Shown one piece after another: positions 1 to 5,483 of a stretch of DNA of 7,441 nt. Position numbers and translations under genes: made by a program. Below the pieces are notes generated by a model. The model was not told the origin of the DNA. It was given only the letters and a program-made list of their open reading frames with translations, and made no database searches. Positions within the stretch are counted from its first letter, which is position 1. Each line of letters begins with the position of its first letter. The stretch is from an uncultured Ruminococcus sp. GTDB lineage: Bacteria; Bacillota; Clostridia; Oscillospirales; Ruminococcaceae. The stretch is from assembly GCA_945867875.1 (NCBI GenBank), contig CAMBJF010000111.1:1-7441 (forward strand), read 5' to 3'.

Positions 1-48
1 GTATAATTTTTCCTCTAAAACTTTGTCTAACTTTTTGGGGTCAGTTCA
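1..48. mobile_element. Probable terminal end of an IS3-family insertion sequence (body outside window)
   Basis: Read on the minus strand from position 48, the sequence begins TGAACTGACCCC and continues AAAAAGTTAGACA. IS3-family elements have inverted repeats that begin with TG, and CCCCAAAAAGTTAGAC-like ends are familiar to me from clostridial members of this family. This is recalled pattern similarity, not a search. The element would then extend left of the window, and no transposase reading frame is visible here. The boundary is uncertain: a second possible TG end lies at 59 (TGTCCTC on the minus strand). No terminator for the adjacent LysR gene is visible between its stop codon and this end. 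Confidence 0.4.
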
Positions 49-71
49 TTTTGAGGACAGCCATTTTAAGT

Positions 72-959
72 TTATATCATTTCCTTAACAAGCTCAATAA
101 GCCTTTTAACATCATCAGGGGGCTCCTTTGAGTACAGAATGCCGTAGGGTATAGCATAATCCCATTCAACGGGAACAGTCACAAGCAATGGGTGAACATT
201 CTGCCAGCATTCGATAGTGAGCAGAACATCTCCCGACTGGGCACAGCTGTTGAATACGCTCATATCATAAAACTGGGGCGCATCAACTATTTGTATCTGC
301 GGGTGATTCTGCTTAAGGTCTGCCCGTATCCTGTCATTTATCTCAGAATCACCCTCTTTCACCATCATCAGTCTTTCCCCGTGGAGGTCGGAAAGGCTGA
401 TGATGCTTTTTTTCGCAAGACGGTGCTCCGCATTCACGGCAATGCACTTTTTATATTCCCCAAGCTTCTGAAATCCGCACCGCTCCAGCCAAGCGGAAGA
501 GTCGCACACTCCCGTCAGAAAATCAAATTTCTCTCCAAGTGCGGAAATTTCCGTAAGAATATTCGTGTGCTCGTCCTCAAAGGGCACAATGTTCAGCCTG
601 TACCCCGGGAAATGGGGGCTGAGCCTTGTCCACAGGTCGATAAAGGGCTTGCAGGGGTTCAAAAGTGACGTTCCCACGCAGAATGTCTTTTCATATTCCT
701 CCGTGTACCGCAGTGCACGCTCCAGCGCCTTTTCCGAGTAATCTATCATAAATCTTGCGTCCTTATAGACCGACTGCCCCGCAGGAGTGAGCCGTATTCC
801 CTGATTTGTGCGGCTGATGAGCTTTAAGCCGAGACTGTCCTCAAGGGTGTTTATCTGCTTCATTACCGCAGTGGGGGAGATGTACAGCTTTTCCGAAGCC
901 TTTGTGAAGCTGCCGCAGTCCGCAGCGGCAATGAATGCATTCAGTCGTGGGTCATACAT
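72..959 (-). CDS. LysR-family transcriptional regulator
   Basis: Predicted 295-residue DNA-binding regulator, the usual length for LysR proteins (about 290-310). The N-terminus is a typical winged helix-turn-helix: AFIAAADCGSFTKASEKL, then SPTAVMKQINTLEDSLG, then the wing residues LISRTNQGIRLTPAG (about residues 8-61). A linker helix and a two-lobed effector-binding domain (about 90-290) follow. The ligand cannot be predicted. I chose the third in-frame ATG (959) because GAGAGG at 973-968 lies 8 nt upstream of it. The ATG at 977 overlaps that ribosome binding site and the one at 965 is only 2 nt away. The gene is divergent from the flavodoxin operon and shares a 105-bp intergenic region with paired dyads, so it very likely controls that operon and itself. 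The effector could be an oxidised or electrophilic metabolite, given the redox genes it faces (inference). Confidence 0.9.
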   Translation of the reverse strand: MYDPRLNAFIAAADCGSFTKASEKLYISPTAVMKQINTLEDSLGLKLISRTNQGIRLTPAGQSVYKDARFMIDYSEKALERALRYTEEYEKTFCVGTSLLNPCKPFIDLWTRLSPHFPGYRLNIVPFEDEHTNILTEISALGEKFDFLTGVCDSSAWLERCGFQKLGEYKKCIAVNAEHRLAKKSIISLSDLHGERLMMVKEGDSEINDRIRADLKQNHPQIQIVDAPQFYDMSVFNSCAQSGDVLLTIECWQNVHPLLVTVPVEWDYAIPYGILYSKEPPDDVKRLIELVKEMI

Positions 960-989
960 TTTCATATCCTCTCGCATAAACTTTTGGTT

Positions 990-1008
990 GATATGATTAT
1001 AACATATC
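990..1008. promoter_or_regulatory. Inverted repeat, candidate LysR operator
   Basis: GATATG, 7 bp, CATATC: a perfect 6-bp-arm dyad covering the -10 box of the LysR promoter. The spacing does not give the canonical symmetric T-N11-A of a LysR box, but size, AT-richness and position fit the family. Relative to the predicted operon start near 1049 its centre lies at about -50. The half-site GATAT recurs in the second dyad at 1038-1066. Confidence 0.5.
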
Positions 1009-1024
1009 GGCTATTCCAAGTCAA
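996..1024 (-). promoter_or_regulatory. Sigma-70-type promoter of the LysR gene
   Basis: On the minus strand, TTGACT (1024-1019) and TATAAT (1001-996) are separated by exactly 17 bp, close to a perfect housekeeping promoter. Transcription would start near 989 and give a leader of about 30 nt before the start codon at 959. The -10 box lies inside the inverted repeat at 990-1008, so a protein bound there would block this promoter. This fits the negative autoregulation common in LysR systems. Confidence 0.75.
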
Positions 1025-1042
1025 GGAAAAATGCTGTATAAT
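1014..1042 (+). promoter_or_regulatory. Putative promoter of the flavodoxin operon with weak -35
   Basis: A perfect TATAAT lies at 1037-1042. The hexamer 17 bp upstream is TTCCAA (1014-1019), matching only 3 of 6 consensus bases, as expected for an activator-dependent promoter. Transcription would start near 1049, directly before the AAGGAG ribosome binding site at 1051-1056, so the leader would be only about 15 nt. The -35 region overlaps that of the divergent LysR promoter, so the two promoters may compete. Confidence 0.5.
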
Positions 1043-1066
1043 ATCATCAGAAGGAGTTGATATTAT
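1038..1066. repeat. Perfect 9-bp inverted repeat spanning -10 box to start codon
   Basis: ATAATATCA (1038-1046) and TGATATTAT (1058-1066) are exact reverse complements separated by 11 bp. The left arm contains most of the operon's -10 box. The loop holds the AAGGAG ribosome binding site, and the right arm includes the first two bases of the flavodoxin ATG. It could be a DNA operator. If transcription begins further upstream than proposed, it could instead be an RNA hairpin displaying the ribosome binding site in its loop. Confidence 0.55.
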
Positions 1067-1568
1067 GTCAGCCATAATCGTATATTTTTCACGCACAGGA
1101 GAAAATTACGTCAGCGGAGCGATAAAAAAGCTTGAAGTAGGAAATACGGAAGCCGCCGCCGAAATGCTGCAAAGGCTCACGGGAGCGGATATGTTCAAGA
1201 TCGAGCCTGTTATGCCCTATTCGGACATCTATAACGACTGCATCGAGCAGGCAAAGCAGGACAAGGAAAGGAACGCACGCCCCGAAATAGTTTCCTATCC
1301 CGAAAGCCTTGACAAGTATGACACCATATATCTGGGCTACCCGAATTACTGGGGCACGATGCCTATGTGCGTGTTCACATTCCTTGAACACTACGACCTC
1401 ACAGGTAAGACTATCAAGCCCTTCTGCACCCACGAGGGCAGCGGAATGGGCAGCAGCGAAAGCGACCTTAAAAGGATATGCAAAGGCGCTGACATCAAAA
1501 AGGGACTTCCCCTCCACGGCTCACGGATAAACGCCGCAAAGGAAGCCTTTGAAAAATGGCTCAAATGA
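1065..1568 (+). CDS. Flavodoxin (cytoplasmic)
   Basis: Predicted 167-residue FMN-binding electron carrier of the flavodoxin fold. The phosphate-binding loop is seen at YFSRTGENY (residues 7-15). The FMN-flanking loop is LGYPNYWGTMP (about 90-100). PFCTHEGSGMGSSESDL (about 119-135) is a further characteristic stretch of this clostridial flavodoxin group. There is no signal peptide, so it should act in the cytoplasm. The start is the ATG at 1065, 8 nt after AAGGAG (1051-1056); an in-frame start at 984 would lie upstream of the promoter and adds residues with no flavodoxin character. It is the first gene of the operon, 18 bp ahead of the next flavoprotein gene. It probably shuttles electrons to or from a reductase; the partner is unknown. 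Confidence 0.88.
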   Translation: MSAIIVYFSRTGENYVSGAIKKLEVGNTEAAAEMLQRLTGADMFKIEPVMPYSDIYNDCIEQAKQDKERNARPEIVSYPESLDKYDTIYLGYPNYWGTMPMCVFTFLEHYDLTGKTIKPFCTHEGSGMGSSESDLKRICKGADIKKGLPLHGSRINAAKEAFEKWLK

Positions 1569-1586
1569 TACGAAAGGAAGCTCAAT

Positions 1587-2123
1587 ATGAAAAACGTTCT
1601 TATAATCTCAGCCAGCCCCCGAAAGGGCGGCAACTCCGACAACCTCTGCGATGAATTTATGAGAGGTGCCGTTGAAAGCGGCAACACCGCCGAAAAAATA
1701 TTCCTCCGTGACAAGCAGATAAACTACTGCACAGGCTGCGGAGTCTGTAACAGCACCCACAAGTGTGTTCAGAAAGACGATATGGCAGAGGTCATCGAAA
1801 AGATGCTCAAAGCCGATGTTATAGTAATGTCCACACCTGTGTATTTCTACTCAATGGACGCACAGCTCAAGACCCTTATCGACAGAACCGTTCCCCGCTA
1901 CACCGAAATGAGCGGCAAGGATTTTTACTACATCGTCACCGCCGCAGATACCAATGTGCCTATGCTTGAAAAGACCGTTGACGCTATCAGAGGATTTTCC
2001 GTTGACTGTCTCTCGGGCACCAATGAAAAGGGCATCATCTATGCAGGCGGCGTATGGCAGAAGGGCGAGATACATGGCACAAAATATATGAACGAAGCTT
2101 ATGAAATGGGCAAAAACGTATAA
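1587..2123 (+). CDS. Flavodoxin-like NAD(P)H-dependent FMN protein with Fe-S-type cysteine motif
   Basis: Predicted 178-residue flavoprotein of the NADPH-dependent FMN reductase / iron-sulfur flavoprotein group. ISASPRKGGNS (residues 7-17) is the FMN phosphate loop. STPVYFYSMDAQLKTLIDR (82-100) is the conserved second FMN-contacting segment. Between them, CTGCGVCNSTHKC (48-60) supplies Cys48, Cys51, Cys54 and Cys60 in a CX2CX2CX5C pattern, like the compact cysteine motif that binds a 4Fe-4S cluster in archaeal-type iron-sulfur flavoproteins. Cluster binding here is inferred. The ATG at 1587 follows an AAAGGA ribosome binding site (1573-1578), 18 bp after the flavodoxin stop, so co-transcription is likely. 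It may exchange electrons with the neighbouring flavodoxins or reduce quinones or nitro compounds. The substrate is unknown. Confidence 0.85.
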   Translation: MKNVLIISASPRKGGNSDNLCDEFMRGAVESGNTAEKIFLRDKQINYCTGCGVCNSTHKCVQKDDMAEVIEKMLKADVIVMSTPVYFYSMDAQLKTLIDRTVPRYTEMSGKDFYYIVTAADTNVPMLEKTVDAIRGFSVDCLSGTNEKGIIYAGGVWQKGEIHGTKYMNEAYEMGKNV

Positions 2124-2138
2124 CGGGAGGTAATCATT

Positions 2139-2531
2139 ATGTACGAAAGCATTTTCCCCACAGGTGAGAAGAACACCGCATTTGCAAAATATTTCGTTGG
2201 TCAGAGCTGGCTCAATATGCTGACCACCGAGGGCGTTGCCATAGGAAACGTTACCTTTGAGCCTAAGTGCCGCAACAACTGGCATATCCACCACAAGGGC
2301 GGTCAGATACTTCTCTGCACCGCAGGCAGGGGATATTATCAGGAGTGGGGCAAGCCTGCAAGAGAGCTTCACCCCGGCGATATTGTTCAGATTCCCCCCG
2401 AAGTAAAGCATTGGCACGGCGCAGCCCCCGACAGCTATTTTGTTCATCTTGCCGTTGAAGTTCCCGCTGAGGGCAGTTCAAACGAATGGCTTGAACCTGT
2501 TTCGGACGAGGAGTACGGAAAGCTGAAATAA
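2139..2531 (+). CDS. Small metal-binding cupin-domain protein
   Basis: Predicted 130-residue single-domain cupin. Cupin motif 1 is WHIHHKGGQ (48-56) with metal ligands His49, His51 and Gln56 (Gln in the usual Glu position). Motif 2 is HPGDIVQIPPEVKHWHGA (78-95) with His91 and a nearby His93. The pattern WHxH-x4-Q plus GDxV-x-P-x-x-KHWHGA, followed by HLAV (103-106), resembles the manganese cupins related to the hydroxynitrile-lyase-like protein of Granulicella. That family comparison is from memory, and enzymatic activity here is unproven. Cupins of this type are often next to, or fused to, CMD-family proteins, and a CMD gene lies two genes downstream. The ATG at 2139 sits 8 nt after GGGAGG (2125-2130), 15 bp from the previous stop. 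No export signal is seen. Confidence 0.85.
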   Translation: MYESIFPTGEKNTAFAKYFVGQSWLNMLTTEGVAIGNVTFEPKCRNNWHIHHKGGQILLCTAGRGYYQEWGKPARELHPGDIVQIPPEVKHWHGAAPDSYFVHLAVEVPAEGSSNEWLEPVSDEEYGKLK

Positions 2532-2550
2532 TTTGAAAGGGTGACGGATA

Positions 2551-3555
2551 ATGCAGTACACAAAGCTTGGCAATACGGATATTGAAGTCTCAAAGCTCTG
2601 CCTTGGCTGTATGAGCTTCGGCAAGGCAGGCACTATGCACGGCTGGACTCTTGATGAAGCTGACAGCGAAGCTGTGATAAAGCACGCAATAGACCTTGGC
2701 ATAAACTTTTTCGACACCGCAAACTGCTATTCCGCAGGAACAAGCGAGGAATATCTCGGCAAAGCGCTGAAAAAGTACATTCCCCGTGAAAAGGCAGTCA
2801 TCGCTTCAAAGGTGTATTTCAATGAGGGCAGACTGTCCAAAGCCGCCATTGACCGTGAGATTGACGGCACATTAAAGCGTCTCGGCACAGATTATCTTGA
2901 CATCTACATTATCCACCGCTATGACTATGACACCCCCATTGAAGAAACAATGGAAGCCCTTGACGGACTTGTGAAGTCGGGAAAGGTGCGTGCCATAGGC
3001 GCATCGGCAATGTACGGCTATCAGTTTTACAATATGCAGCTTGCGGCAAAGGAGAACGGCTTTACACCCTTTTCCGTAATGGAAAACCACTACAATCTCC
3101 TTTACAGGGAAGATGAGCGGGAGCTTATCCCCATTTGCAGGCAGATGAACGTTTCCCTTATGCCCTACAGCCCCCTTGCAGGCGGACATCTTGCCCGCAC
3201 AACCTGGAAGTCCGACACCCTCAGAGGCAAAACGGACAACGTTGTAAAGGGCAAATATGACCGCACAGAGCAGCAGGATATGCATATCGTCCACCGTGCT
3301 GCGGAGCTTGCGGAAAAATACGGCTGCAAGATATCTCATATAGCCGTTGCGTGGGAGTGGAAAAAGGGCGTTGCAGCCCCCATAGTCGGCGCAACAAAGT
3401 CAAAATATCTTGATGATGCCGCAGGGGCTTTGGATATCGCCCTTACCGATGAGGATATGGCATATCTTGAAGAGCTTTACGTTCCCCACCCAATTGTGGG
3501 AGCGATAGACAAGAATCCCCCTCAGGGCACGATTCTTGTAGATGAAAAAAAGTAA
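2551..3555 (+). CDS. Aldo/keto reductase (YajO-like)
   Basis: Predicted 334-residue cytoplasmic NADPH-dependent carbonyl reductase with a TIM-barrel fold. The catalytic tetrad is readable: Asp55 and Tyr60 in FFDTANCYSAG, Lys87 in IASKVYF, and His122 in YIIHRYDYDTPIEETMEAL. The C-terminal cofactor-binding segment PIVGATKSKYLDDAAGAL (about residues 276-293) is present. The motif HRYDYDTPIEETMEALDGL and the SGKVRAIGASAMY stretch place it with the E. coli YajO-type group; the substrate is not determined. Length is normal and the gene looks intact. The ATG at 2551 is preceded by AAAGGG (2536-2541), 19 bp after the cupin stop. In this operon it would reduce aldehydes or ketones, possibly reactive carbonyls (inference). 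Confidence 0.93.
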   Translation: MQYTKLGNTDIEVSKLCLGCMSFGKAGTMHGWTLDEADSEAVIKHAIDLGINFFDTANCYSAGTSEEYLGKALKKYIPREKAVIASKVYFNEGRLSKAAIDREIDGTLKRLGTDYLDIYIIHRYDYDTPIEETMEALDGLVKSGKVRAIGASAMYGYQFYNMQLAAKENGFTPFSVMENHYNLLYREDERELIPICRQMNVSLMPYSPLAGGHLARTTWKSDTLRGKTDNVVKGKYDRTEQQDMHIVHRAAELAEKYGCKISHIAVAWEWKKGVAAPIVGATKSKYLDDAAGALDIALTDEDMAYLEELYVPHPIVGAIDKNPPQGTILVDEKK

Positions 3556-3568
3556 TGGAGAAATTAAT

Positions 3569-3904
3569 ATGGCAGTAAAACAGACCGCAGGCAGGGACGC
3601 ACTGAATGATTTTGCCCCTGAGTTTGCACATTTAAATGATGATATACTTTTCGGCGAGGTGTGGTCAAGAGAGGACAAGCTTTCCCTCCGTGACAGATGC
3701 ATCGTCACCGTGACCGTACTTATGGCAAGCGGAATGCTTGACAGCTCCTTTAAATACCACCTTGAAAACGCCAGGAAAAACGGCGTAACAATGGAGGAAA
3801 TGGCTGAGATACTCACTCACGCCGCATTCTATGCAGGCTGGCCAAAGGCGTGGGCTGCCATGAGAATGGCAAAAGAGGTATATGCAGATGAGCTTGGCAA
3901 GTAA
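3569..3904 (+). CDS. Carboxymuconolactone decarboxylase (CMD) family protein
   Basis: Predicted 111-residue all-helical protein of the CMD/AhpD superfamily. The family pattern is clear: LRDRCIVTVTVLMASG (40-55), then YHLENARKNGVTMEEMAEILTHAAFYAGWPKAWAAM (63-99), with conserved His64 and His84. The CxxC redox motif of AhpD is absent (only Cys44), so an AhpD-type peroxidase role is unlikely. The protein belongs with the gamma-CMD type and may lack decarboxylase activity, as many relatives have no known substrate. The ATG at 3569 was chosen because GGAG (3557-3560) is 8 nt upstream; the in-frame ATG at 3542 lies inside the aldo/keto reductase gene and has no such site. It starts 13 bp after the reductase stop, and its 3' end overlaps the next gene by 17 bp. 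Functional linkage to the upstream cupin is likely from common co-occurrence. Confidence 0.9.
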   Translation: MAVKQTAGRDALNDFAPEFAHLNDDILFGEVWSREDKLSLRDRCIVTVTVLMASGMLDSSFKYHLENARKNGVTMEEMAEILTHAAFYAGWPKAWAAMRMAKEVYADELGK

Positions 3905-4508
3905 GAGTGTGATGCTCTGTATCGCAGCGCTGACCCTGACCGCAGCGGGTCTCACAGCCTGCGGAAATACCGATGCTGCCGATACACCTGAGCAGTCTAT
4001 CCCCACGCTTTCCGAGACCGAGGAAACGACCACGGAAGCAGGTGCAGCTGACACAGAAGCTGCCGAAACGGAAGCTATGAAAGCAGAAACATCGGAATCC
4101 GACGAAACATCTTCGGACGCATCAAAGACCCTTGTGGTGTATTTCTCCGCCACGGGCAACACCGAAAGCACAGCCGAAGCCATAGCCAAAGCCACCGACG
4201 GCGATGTGTTCGCCTTGATACCCGAAACACCCTACACAGCCGCCGACCTTGACTGGACAGACGACAGCAGCCGTGTTTCCGTGGAGCACAGCGACCCCGA
4301 CCAAAGGGTAATTGCCCTTGAAACCGCCACACCCGCAAATTGGGACAGCTATGACACTGTTTTTGTGGGCTATCCCATATGGTGGGGCGAGGCTGCATAT
4401 CCCGTAAGCACATTCGTGAGCGAAAATGATTTCATCGATAAGACAGTTATCCCGTTCTGCACCTCCGCAAGCTCCGATATAGGAGACAGCGGCAATATCC
4501 TTGCATAG
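3888..4508 (+). CDS. Lipoprotein-anchored flavodoxin, cut short by an in-frame amber codon
   Basis: Predicted 206-residue surface lipoprotein. A short basic N-region and a hydrophobic core end in the lipobox LTAC, with lipidated Cys25. A low-complexity linker rich in Thr, Glu, Ala, Ser and Asp (about 28-79) precedes a flavodoxin domain: phosphate loop YFSATGNTES (85-94), FMN-flanking GYPIWWGEA (161-169), and PFCTSASSDIGDSG (189-202). The frame stops at TAG (4506-4508), but the same frame continues with a typical flavodoxin C-terminus to TAA at 4602-4604, so the intact protein would be about 238 residues. The start at 3888 has AGAGG (3874-3878) 9 nt upstream inside the CMD gene; the ATG at 3882 is only 3 nt from it. 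The 17-bp overlap with CMD suggests translational coupling. It is either a recent nonsense mutation, a sequence error, or amber readthrough. An exported flavodoxin could take part in extracytoplasmic electron transfer (inference). Confidence 0.8.
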   Translation: MSLASKSVMLCIAALTLTAAGLTACGNTDAADTPEQSIPTLSETEETTTEAGAADTEAAETEAMKAETSESDETSSDASKTLVVYFSATGNTESTAEAIAKATDGDVFALIPETPYTAADLDWTDDSSRVSVEHSDPDQRVIALETATPANWDSYDTVFVGYPIWWGEAAYPVSTFVSENDFIDKTVIPFCTSASSDIGDSGNILA

Positions 4509-4604
4509 ACCGCAGGCAGCGGAAACTGGCTTGAGGGCAGATGCTTCTCGGCATCTGAATCGGAAGATGTCATTGCAGAGTGGGCAAAGAGTTTTACAGA
4601 ATAA
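4509..4604 (+). pseudogene. In-frame flavodoxin C-terminal tail after the amber codon
   Basis: Thirty-one codons directly after the TAG, in the same frame, encode TAGSGNWLEGRCFSA and then a helix ending EWAKSFTE before TAA. Tails of the form A-G-x-G-x-W-x-x-G-x-x-F followed by a final helix are normal at the C-terminus of this flavodoxin group. This is therefore the missing end of the upstream protein, not intergenic DNA. There is no separate ribosome binding site or start codon. The frame has stayed open and protein-like, so the interruption is recent or not a real loss. Confidence 0.7.
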
Positions 4605-4610
4605 ATCCAT

Positions 4611-4665
4611 ATAAAAAATCTCCCGCCGAATAATGCTTTTTAGCACCATTCAGCGGGAGGCTTTT
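4611..4665 (-). terminator. Hairpin terminator between converging genes, probably bidirectional
   Basis: Arms at 4620-4637 and 4642-4659 form an 18-bp stem with a 4-base loop. On the minus-strand transcript all 18 positions pair, three as G-U wobbles, and the stem is followed by a U-rich run (4619-4611), making a strong intrinsic terminator for the hydrolase gene. On the plus strand the same stem has three C-A or A-C mismatches and is followed by CTTTTGTT, so it can probably also end the flavodoxin operon, less efficiently. The wobble pattern suggests selection mainly in the minus direction. Confidence 0.85.
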
Positions 4666-4712
4666 GTTAGATTATGCTAACTGCGTCCTATAAAAAATAC
4701 CCATATATCGGG

Positions 4713-5455
4713 TCATTGCTCCATAAACTTCATAAGCTGGGAAGCAAGCTCTTGGGGACGATTGATTATTTCGCCGGGACCGCCCTCAAAGCAGTATGTG
4801 GTGAGCTTGGGATATGCCGCTTTCAGCTTTTTCAGAGCTTTTTTCATATGCCCCTCCTTGCTGCCGTACCAGCAGGCAACCTTTGCATCGGGCTGAACGG
4901 GGATATCCTTTCTGTAAAGATACAGACCAACTTTCCAGGTGGCACGGATAGATTCAAGGCTGATGTTGTCGGGGATACAGCTCATCATTTTGCTGAAGCC
5001 CTCTTCGGTCTGCCCCATAAATTTCAGCGCCCAGCTCGGCATAGTCTTTTCCTTTGCCGTTTTATACTGCTTTTGCGGCATAATTTTCAGTAAAGATTCG
5101 TTCAATATGCCAAAATCGAGATACTCGGGACCGCCGAGTATCATATGTTCAAGCATAACCCGCATCATTGAGCTGAGAACCACCGCAGGACCGCAGCCAA
5201 GTGACTCCGCAAACAGCATATCAAGCCTGCCGCCGCAGTTTTTCTCAATGTAGTCAGCAAGCTTTTCTGCCTGATCCTCCGCAGTGGTGTATGTGGTCTT
5301 GCCCGTTCCGTCAAAGCCGTCAAAGCTTACGGCGTAAACGGTGCAGTCCTTTTCAAGCAGGGGATAAGCTCCCGAAACTGCTTGCTGCACATAAGATTTC
5401 CGTGCAGGAGCATTACCGATTTCCCGTTCGGGTTTCCCGTCTTTTTTATTTCCAT
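4713..5455 (-). pseudogene. Frameshifted alpha/beta hydrolase
   Basis: Two overlapping minus-strand frames together make one alpha/beta hydrolase of about 247 residues. The N-terminal part starts at ATG 5455, with GGAGGG at 5466-5461, and encodes MEIKKTGNPNGKSVMLLHGN, including the oxyanion HG (His18-Gly19), before running to a stop at 5327. The rest lies in another frame from about 5364 down to the TGA at 4713: LLEKDCTVYAVSFDGFDG, the nucleophile elbow AESLGCGPA (Ser near 85), and a C-terminal domain. Restoring one base in the G run at 5360-5363 (CCCC on the coding strand) joins them as RELIP-LLEKD. The expected GHGE catalytic-His motif reads GPGE here. A start at TTG 5468 would keep the downstream frame open but encodes non-homologous residues and lies within the ribosome binding site. 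It is either a decaying gene or a homopolymer sequence error. No promoter of its own is clear. Confidence 0.75.
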
Positions 5456-5483
5456 ATGTACCCTCCAAAATAAAAATAATATC

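Noticed and set aside
3665..4195. Minus-strand frame rich in Ala, Val and Ser opposite the CMD and lipoprotein genes
   Set aside because: Low-complexity shadow of the Thr/Glu/Ala linker; no start signals or family resemblance.
4666..4712. Small dyads GTTAG-N6-CTAAC (4666-4681) and CCCATATATCGGG (4700-4712)
   Set aside because: Short, single, and in the hydrolase 3' region beside a clear terminator; no reason to assign a function.
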